Below are positions 58,842-64,000 of a stretch of DNA of 64,000 nucleotides, piece after piece. A model generated the notes under the pieces. That model was not told the origin of the DNA. It did not search any database and was given only the letters and a program-made list of their open reading frames with translations. The position numbers and the translations under genes are program-made. The DNA is taken from contig NW_024753920.1 of assembly GCF_018991925.1 (NCBI RefSeq), forward strand, positions 62,001 to 126,000, in the 5' to 3' direction. Source of the DNA: Homarus americanus (taxonomy: Eukaryota > Arthropoda > Malacostraca > Decapoda > Nephropidae). The number at the start of each line of letters is the position of its first letter. The first letter of the stretch is position 1.

Positions 58842-61250
58842 CTTCAGTATGTCGTCGCTGAACTCCTCCTCCAGGTAGCTGGTGCAGAAGGAGTCCTCCT
58901 CGTGGTAAACCTCTGAAATCGAGTCCACCACACTCCTCCTTTTATCTCCTTTCTTAATGTTTATGTTATTTTCCTTGCCGTCTCCTCCCTCTCGGAGGCC
59001 CACGGCTGTCGCCGTTAGCTCCTCTATTTCCTCGTACTCGTCCAGGGTGTCCAAGGCAACACTGTCATTTCCACACTCCACTTTTTGTACGCATTTACTT
59101 GTATTTCCACTGTACTCACACCTCACATCACTCTCGTTGTACTGTTTCGTTCTAACGGGTGACGCTCGACAGTGCGTATCACAGTAGTCAGCACCCGGTG
59201 TAGCTGTCAGCAGCCCGCCTGACACCTGGCTTACACGACCACTCCCCCCTCCCTCCCCTTCTCTTGCATATTTTCCGTTTTTGATCCCGCTAGGTCCGGG
59301 CGGCTGAGCCCCACCGACCTCGACCTCGACCCCATCTGGCGGGCGAGGCAAGGATGGTGCCGGGAGAGCCTCACCTCCCTGGGCGGCTGATTCATAACCT
59401 CTATTATCTGCTCCCCCACAGGCCGCCGCCAGTCCCGAGGCTTCTGAGGCGCTCGCCGCCTGATAAGCGGGATCATTTTGGGCCTCCTGTTCATTTTCTG
59501 GCCGTCTTTTAAGTGCTGGTGATACATCACGGTTGTCAGCGGCCCTTGTGGGGATCCGATTCGCGTTGGAATTGTATTTTTCTGGAGGATTCACGGTCGT
59601 CGCGGAGGTTCCTGTGTCGGCGGCTGTGAAGGTCACCTCGTGAGGCAACGTTTTTCTACTATGACAGTCACGAGTGTCTTTGTGTTTACCTGTGCCGCCT
59701 ATTTCGTGAGGTCCCCCCTTGTTATCGTCAAGTTTAGCACCATTGTTCCTTAACTTTGGTGGATGGGTGGGAGTAAGACACTGTGAGGTGTGTGTGGGCT
59801 GCTCCCTCTCCTCCACCCCACTCTTGTGTTGTTTGTTACCCATGGTGGCTCCCACTCCCCGCCCTGAATTATTAATAACGCGGGGAGAAGCAGCCTCCTC
59901 CTCCTCCTCTTCGCCACGATTTAACTTCACCAGATATTCCTCTCCCAGTGATGCTCGCTTCCTCAACCCAACTTTATTATTCTGGTCAGAAGATGATGAA
60001 GGAGCAGCGCGGGGCGAGTTAACCCCCTGTAACCTATCTGAGGATAAAATTGCCCCTAAACAGACTTGAGCTGGATGATCCACAACAGCCACCGTGAATC
60101 TCCTACTTTTATGGCCTCGGGAACTCCCACCCTCGATTAGATCTGAATCTACAACTTCTTGGTTTAAAAATTTTGTGAAATTTTCCTTCTCCTCCTCCAA
60201 GTCGAGGCTCACTCTTGGGATGCGCCTACGAATGGTATCACTCACGTTTAGCGTCACTGTCGCCTCCCGGGAATCGTTGGGGACATTAGGTAAAGTGGCG
60301 GCGCCCCCCTCCTCGTTCTCTAACTCTCGACGTCCCGTAGGAAATTGAGAAAAAGTCTCGTATGTGTGTGACCCTGACGTAGGACAACAGACAGTGTTGG
60401 TGGTGTTAGCCCGGCGCGCCACACATGGGGGAGTGACGGATGACTTGTGTTTCGACGCGTCGATGTCTCTCTGGGGAGGTGCTGGGGGCTTCTGCTTAAT
60501 CTTTGACTTGCTGGGTAATAGATGACTAAACTGGGGGTACTGGAGGTATGACGCACATGTCCCGCTCTTTCTCTCATCAGATCTCACATGGTGGAGATTA
60601 TTATTGCTCTGACAGTAGCTGGTAAGACTGTGCTCCTTCAGGGACGCCCATCTGGTGGGTTTCGGTGGTTTCTCATAAGCTGGGCTGACTCTTTTCACGG
60701 AATACCGACGCAGAAAACAGTTGTCTACAGCACCGAAGGCTGGGACCCCCGAATTTCCATTAGGACTCGTCTGGACCACAAAACTCCTATTTCCATTCGG
60801 ACTCGTCTTGGGGCTGGGTCTTCGTCCGTTTACATTGACGACGGCGTGTGGCTGTGTCGTCGACCTGTGATATGCTAAGGCCAGGTTCTTGTTAGCACTG
60901 ATCGTCTTAAACCCACTGGAAGGACTTTTAGGACTCCTTAAACCGCTACAGTTAGAAGTGAAAGGAGTCTTTCTCGGAGGCTTTGGTGGAGACTCGGTGC
61001 AGGAAGACCTTTGTGGGTCACTCAGTCCTCTCGCGACCTTCACCCTATTCGTTGCCGTGTTCCTCTGAGCCTCTTGAGCCTTGGCTGTGGTCACTGCAGG
61101 TGCTCCCTGGTGTGGCGAGTGGCTCCCCTTAGTGTCTGGGACAGCGTCAGCAGCAAAGATAGACAAGTGGAGGGGCTGGAGTGTCGTCAACAGGTGCCTC
61201 CTATTGCCACCTCGACGTATGGAGGCTGTGTGGGCGGGTGGACCCAACAT
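58842..61250 (-). CDS. Large exon of an unrecognised, mostly disordered signalling/scaffold-like protein (803 codons to a splice donor)
   Basis: Seen: the frame is open for 835 codons and is not made of simple repeats, far beyond chance here. Met1 is the first in-frame ATG after a TGA 12 codons upstream; its context is weak (C at -3). After residue 803 (...SDDILK) the sequence is AAG then GTGGGT, a good donor in phase 0, so the last 32 codons before the stop are probably read-through into intron. No folded domain is evident. The chain is rich in Ser, Pro, Asn and charged residues. Proline motifs resemble SH3 ligands: PPKPPRK (88-94), EKPPKPTR (193-200), KQKPPAPPQRD (252-262). Basic kinase-type sites are RRPS (143), RRYS (181), RRFT (383), RKRAS (430) and KRRS (770). 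Acidic runs occur at 447-452 and 737-744. Internal Met470 begins MGNKQHKSG in a very strong Kozak context. Inference: a cytoplasmic adaptor or the N-terminal part of a multidomain regulator, with catalytic or binding domains in later exons. Coding is likely; family unknown. Confidence 0.75.
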
Positions 61251-61460
61251 GTGGTTGGCGGGGGCGTGGGCGTGGTGGACTCTTCATGTTAACACCCCCT
61301 TTACACCCACTCTCACATCTGATCTTGTAAAGTGAGGCGCTCACACGAGTTCCTCTGTGCCAAGTCTCTTGAATTCAACACTACAACTGTCTTCATTTCT
61401 AAGGCCCTTGTGTTACCTCCTCTACATAAGCACTGGTCACGCCCACTCTGGAGGTGAGGA
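61251..61460 (-). promoter_or_regulatory. Leader region of the large CDS with upstream ATGs
   Basis: Reading minus-strand, this region has three ATGs before the chosen start. One opens a 26-codon frame beginning MKTVVVLNSRDL. One is an immediate ATG-TGA (start-stop). One (beginning MKSPPRPRPRQP) overlaps the main start in another frame. If transcribed as leader, these would restrain initiation at Met1. No clear TATA box was seen and the transcription start is unknown. Confidence 0.3.
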
Positions 61461-61950
61461 CTAGTAATATAAGTTTATTACGACTTGTTTAAGATCGTCG
61501 CTTTATAAACAAGTTAATATATATTTATGAGTCCCTCTAGAGAAAATATTCAGCCATTAGTTTCAGATATACGATAATCTACAATGACTTATTTAAAAAA
61601 ATCAAATAAATTTGATTTTAAACCAATGCCGTAAATTAAATCAACTAAATGAAACGCTCCACCAATATGACTTCAGGAATATAAACCAATAATACCTGTT
61701 GATTTTTCCTGCATTGTTAAGTCTGTTACAGTTAAAAGATCGGTATATTACCTTTCAAATGTATTCTGACGAAGCCTCAACATAATGAAGAGGAAATAAT
61801 TATGTACGCCGCTCACCCTATACCACGGGTCATCTTAGGTCAAAGGTCAGCTAACGAACTAGAGGGAGAGAGTGAAGGAGCATCTGTGTTGTGGTAGGTC
61901 AAGGAGGTACCCTGCCTGATAGAGTAACAGCTTACAGGATTACTTTGGTG
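61461..61950. other. AT-rich upstream flank, no gene seen
   Basis: No CpG island or TATA box stood out. Confidence 0.4.
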
Positions 61951-61954
61951 AGTG

Positions 61955-62106
61955 GGGAAGCCTGGGACTGTGTAGGACTCTTTGGGACTGTCTGGGACTA
62001 TTTAGAACTTCCTGAGACTGTCTGGGACTGTCTTGGACCGCCTGGGGCTGTTTAGGACCGCCTGGGACTGCTTGGGACTGCCTGGGACTGTTTAGGACTG
62101 TCTGGG
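61955..62106. repeat. 10-bp-based TGTCTGGGAC minisatellite
   Basis: About 15 variants of GGGACTGTCT/GGGACTGCCT/GGACCGCCT. Confidence 0.85.
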
Positions 62107-62279
62107 TGTATCAAATAAGGTGCTCAATAGAGATAAAATAAAAAGGTAAAAAATTTAACTTAGGATTAACACAAAAGTCTAGAAGCAAACAAAAGTCCTT
62201 ATGGGAGAGTCAAAGATAAAAAAAACCAAATCCTCTTTCTCTCCTTCTCTGTCCAAGTTCCCCTCTCTCTTTAACCCAC

Positions 62280-62640
62280 ACAAACATCTGGCATCAACAA
62301 ACTAACACAAACAAACATCTGGTACTAAGATAAACAAACATCTGGTACTGACAAACACATACACAAACATCTGGCATTAACAAACTAACACAAACAAACA
62401 TCTGATATTAACAAACAAAACACACAAAACATTAAATGAAACAGTCGACACATTAAACATTTACCACAAAAAAAAATCAATACAAAAACATTCAAACCAC
62501 AAAACATTCATAAAAATAAATAACGATCAACACAAAACATTACTACACATAAATAACATTAAACACAAAAAAATCAACAAAACAAAACAATCACAAAAAA
62601 AATGTTCAAAGCAAAAAATCAACAAAAACATTCAACGCAC
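62280..62640. repeat. AAACATCTGGTACTAACAAAC and ACAAAACATTAAA degenerate repeats
   Basis: A-rich repetitive DNA. Confidence 0.7.
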
Positions 62641-62699
62641 AAAACAGGTGACAGAAACGGAGCCCATCTGACGGTACAAGACAGGCGGAGACACACAGC

Positions 62700-62775
62700 A
62701 CATAAACCCACCTGTCAGCTTACATAAACCCACCTGTCAGCTTACATTAACCCACCTGTCAGCTTACATAAACCA
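62700..62775. repeat. 22-bp minisatellite
   Basis: Three copies of ACATAAACCCACCTGTCAGC plus TT. Confidence 0.9.
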
Positions 62776-62779
62776 CACA

Positions 62780-63875
62780 GGCGAGTTACAGGTGGGTCAC
62801 ACAGGTAGATCCAAGGCCAGCCACAGGTGAAGCGTGGTTAAGAGGGTCCACTACCATATAAAGGTATGAAGGGATAATTCAGGTATTGATCACGCACAGG
62901 TAAAGGCTGACTCACCTAACTACGTATCTCTGATCACTGCCACAACGCGACCACAACAATACAATAAACCTCCTGATTAACATTACAAAAAATATACCAA
63001 GATGCAGGCGATCGTAAAAATAAAAAAATAAAATCCTCGTCATTAAATCGCTCCCATAGATTTTTCGCAATTAATTAAAAGGAAAAATCACAATTGCTTC
63101 AGTTATCCATTGAGGTCGACAAATTATATTAACGTTTTCTATAAAGGGGGTGACTAAAGCGGTATTTTTCTCCCGTACACGACCGTCATTTCTGTCTACT
63201 TCAGTCACAATCACCCAGACTGTTAATGCCAGTGTAGTGAAAGCGCAAGTGGAGGAAAATTGCTCCTTAATCATCAAACACAACAATAACAAATTCAATA
63301 TAACGAGAATTCCATAAACAATACATATTAAGTAAAAAAAAAAATATAAAACATGTTATCTATTTCATTTCCTGATATATTTTGTCTCACGTAAACACAG
63401 ACATATTCTGGGTTTTTTTAATAACTGTGAATTTGTCTACACCTGTGTACAAACTTTTTGCTCTAATTATATTTTCAATGTGGTATTAAAGGCACTGATA
63501 ATTAATTAGTATCGATTACCTAATATAAAAAAAGGACTTTCTAACACACCCAAATATACCTTAACACTGAAATTTTTGTCAATTTTTTTTTCAAGTGTAA
63601 AAAATTATAACTTTAATAAAAAAAAATCACATTTCTTATAAACTTCAGACGCCATTAATCACACCCCATTGTCATCAGATAAAAATTGAACTCATCTTTT
63701 GTTTTAGGTTTCAATCGTATTCCTCTGGTTATAACAACACTTCACTTTCAAACACTTAAGATGAAACACTTATAAGACACTTAAAACCATTTCCCGAGGT
63801 TTTAAATCAGGTATCACACGGTAAATATCAGATGATAATGATTTTCAAGAACACTTTCCGCTGTTAAAAAAAAAA
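62780..63875. other. AT-rich DNA, no gene seen
   Basis: A 75-codon minus frame at 63298-63071 lacks supporting signals. Confidence 0.5.
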
Positions 63876-63879
63876 TCCG

Positions 63880-63990
63880 CAACACTCCGACACTCAAAAA
63901 TCCACAACACTTCCGACACTCAAAAATCCGCAACACTTCCCGGCACTCAAAAATCCGCAACACTTTCCGACACTCAAACAACAAACACTC
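63880..63990. repeat. 26-bp minisatellite
   Basis: Four to five copies of CACTCAAAAATCCGCAACAC plus TTCCGA, running to the window edge. Confidence 0.9.
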
Positions 63991-64000
63991 GGAAAACGCG

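Overview
This 64 kb window looks like nuclear DNA from a decapod crustacean. That is an inference from three things. Interstitial TTAGG/CCTAA arrays (the arthropod telomere repeat) occur at about 28.4, 28.5, 29.2, 40.7 and 46.9 kb. The density of (AC)n, (CT)n, (AAT)n and other simple repeats and of 15-43 bp minisatellites is extreme. Two decayed non-LTR retrotransposon reverse-transcriptase tails of a kind I associate with crab and shrimp genomes lie near 36.0 and 44.2 kb. Nothing suggests a prokaryote, virus or plasmid: there are no operons, no ribosome binding sites and no dense coding.

Only one long reading frame is convincing. It lies on the minus strand at 61250-58743: 835 codons as an open frame, probably 803 coding codons ending at a strong splice donor (58842/58841). 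It reads as a long, largely disordered signalling or scaffold protein with proline-rich SH3-ligand-like motifs and repeated basic kinase sites. An internal Met470 sits in a near-perfect Kozak context and begins Met-Gly-Asn. I do not recognise the family. The rest of the gene would lie at lower coordinates or outside the window.

The remainder is mostly intron-like or intergenic. Short GC-rich islands in it have open frames bounded by plausible splice signals, and I list them as low-confidence exon candidates. On the minus strand they are 9590-9516, 21902-21712 and 43605-43547 (first-exon-like) and 16689-16595, 19111-19023, 27143-27099 and 35682-35574. On the plus strand they are 27000-27053, 34164-34272, 40183-40237, 51897-52040 and 56549-56694. 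They interleave on both strands, so they cannot all belong to one gene and some are probably chance. Three carry promoter-like context: CCAAT boxes and a CRE-like site at 9.6-9.7 kb, a palindromic E-box at 21.7 kb, and a hairpin around the start codon at 43.6 kb.

Layout: 0-9 kb, minisatellites, microsatellites and a tRNA-like relic (8.2 kb). 9-10 kb, candidate promoter and first exon. 10-20 kb, decayed ~24 bp repeats, pyrimidine-rich DNA, a 29 bp array and an AT-rich block. 20-27 kb, decayed repeats, a GC-rich promoter-like island and a 25 bp array. 27-34 kb, inverted telomeric repeats, a 31 bp array and long (AC)n. 34-42 kb, exon candidates, purine-rich DNA, a 43 bp array and telomeric repeats. 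42-48 kb, LINE remnants and a ~30 bp satellite. 48-58 kb, a 170 bp TTAA-ended palindrome, pyrimidine tracts, a 33 bp array and one plus-strand exon candidate. 58.7-61.3 kb, the large CDS. 61.3-64 kb, AT-rich DNA with small tandem arrays. I found no new defence, mobile or biosynthetic system. The most unusual items are the possible internal start in the large CDS, the palindrome, and the inverted telomeric repeats.
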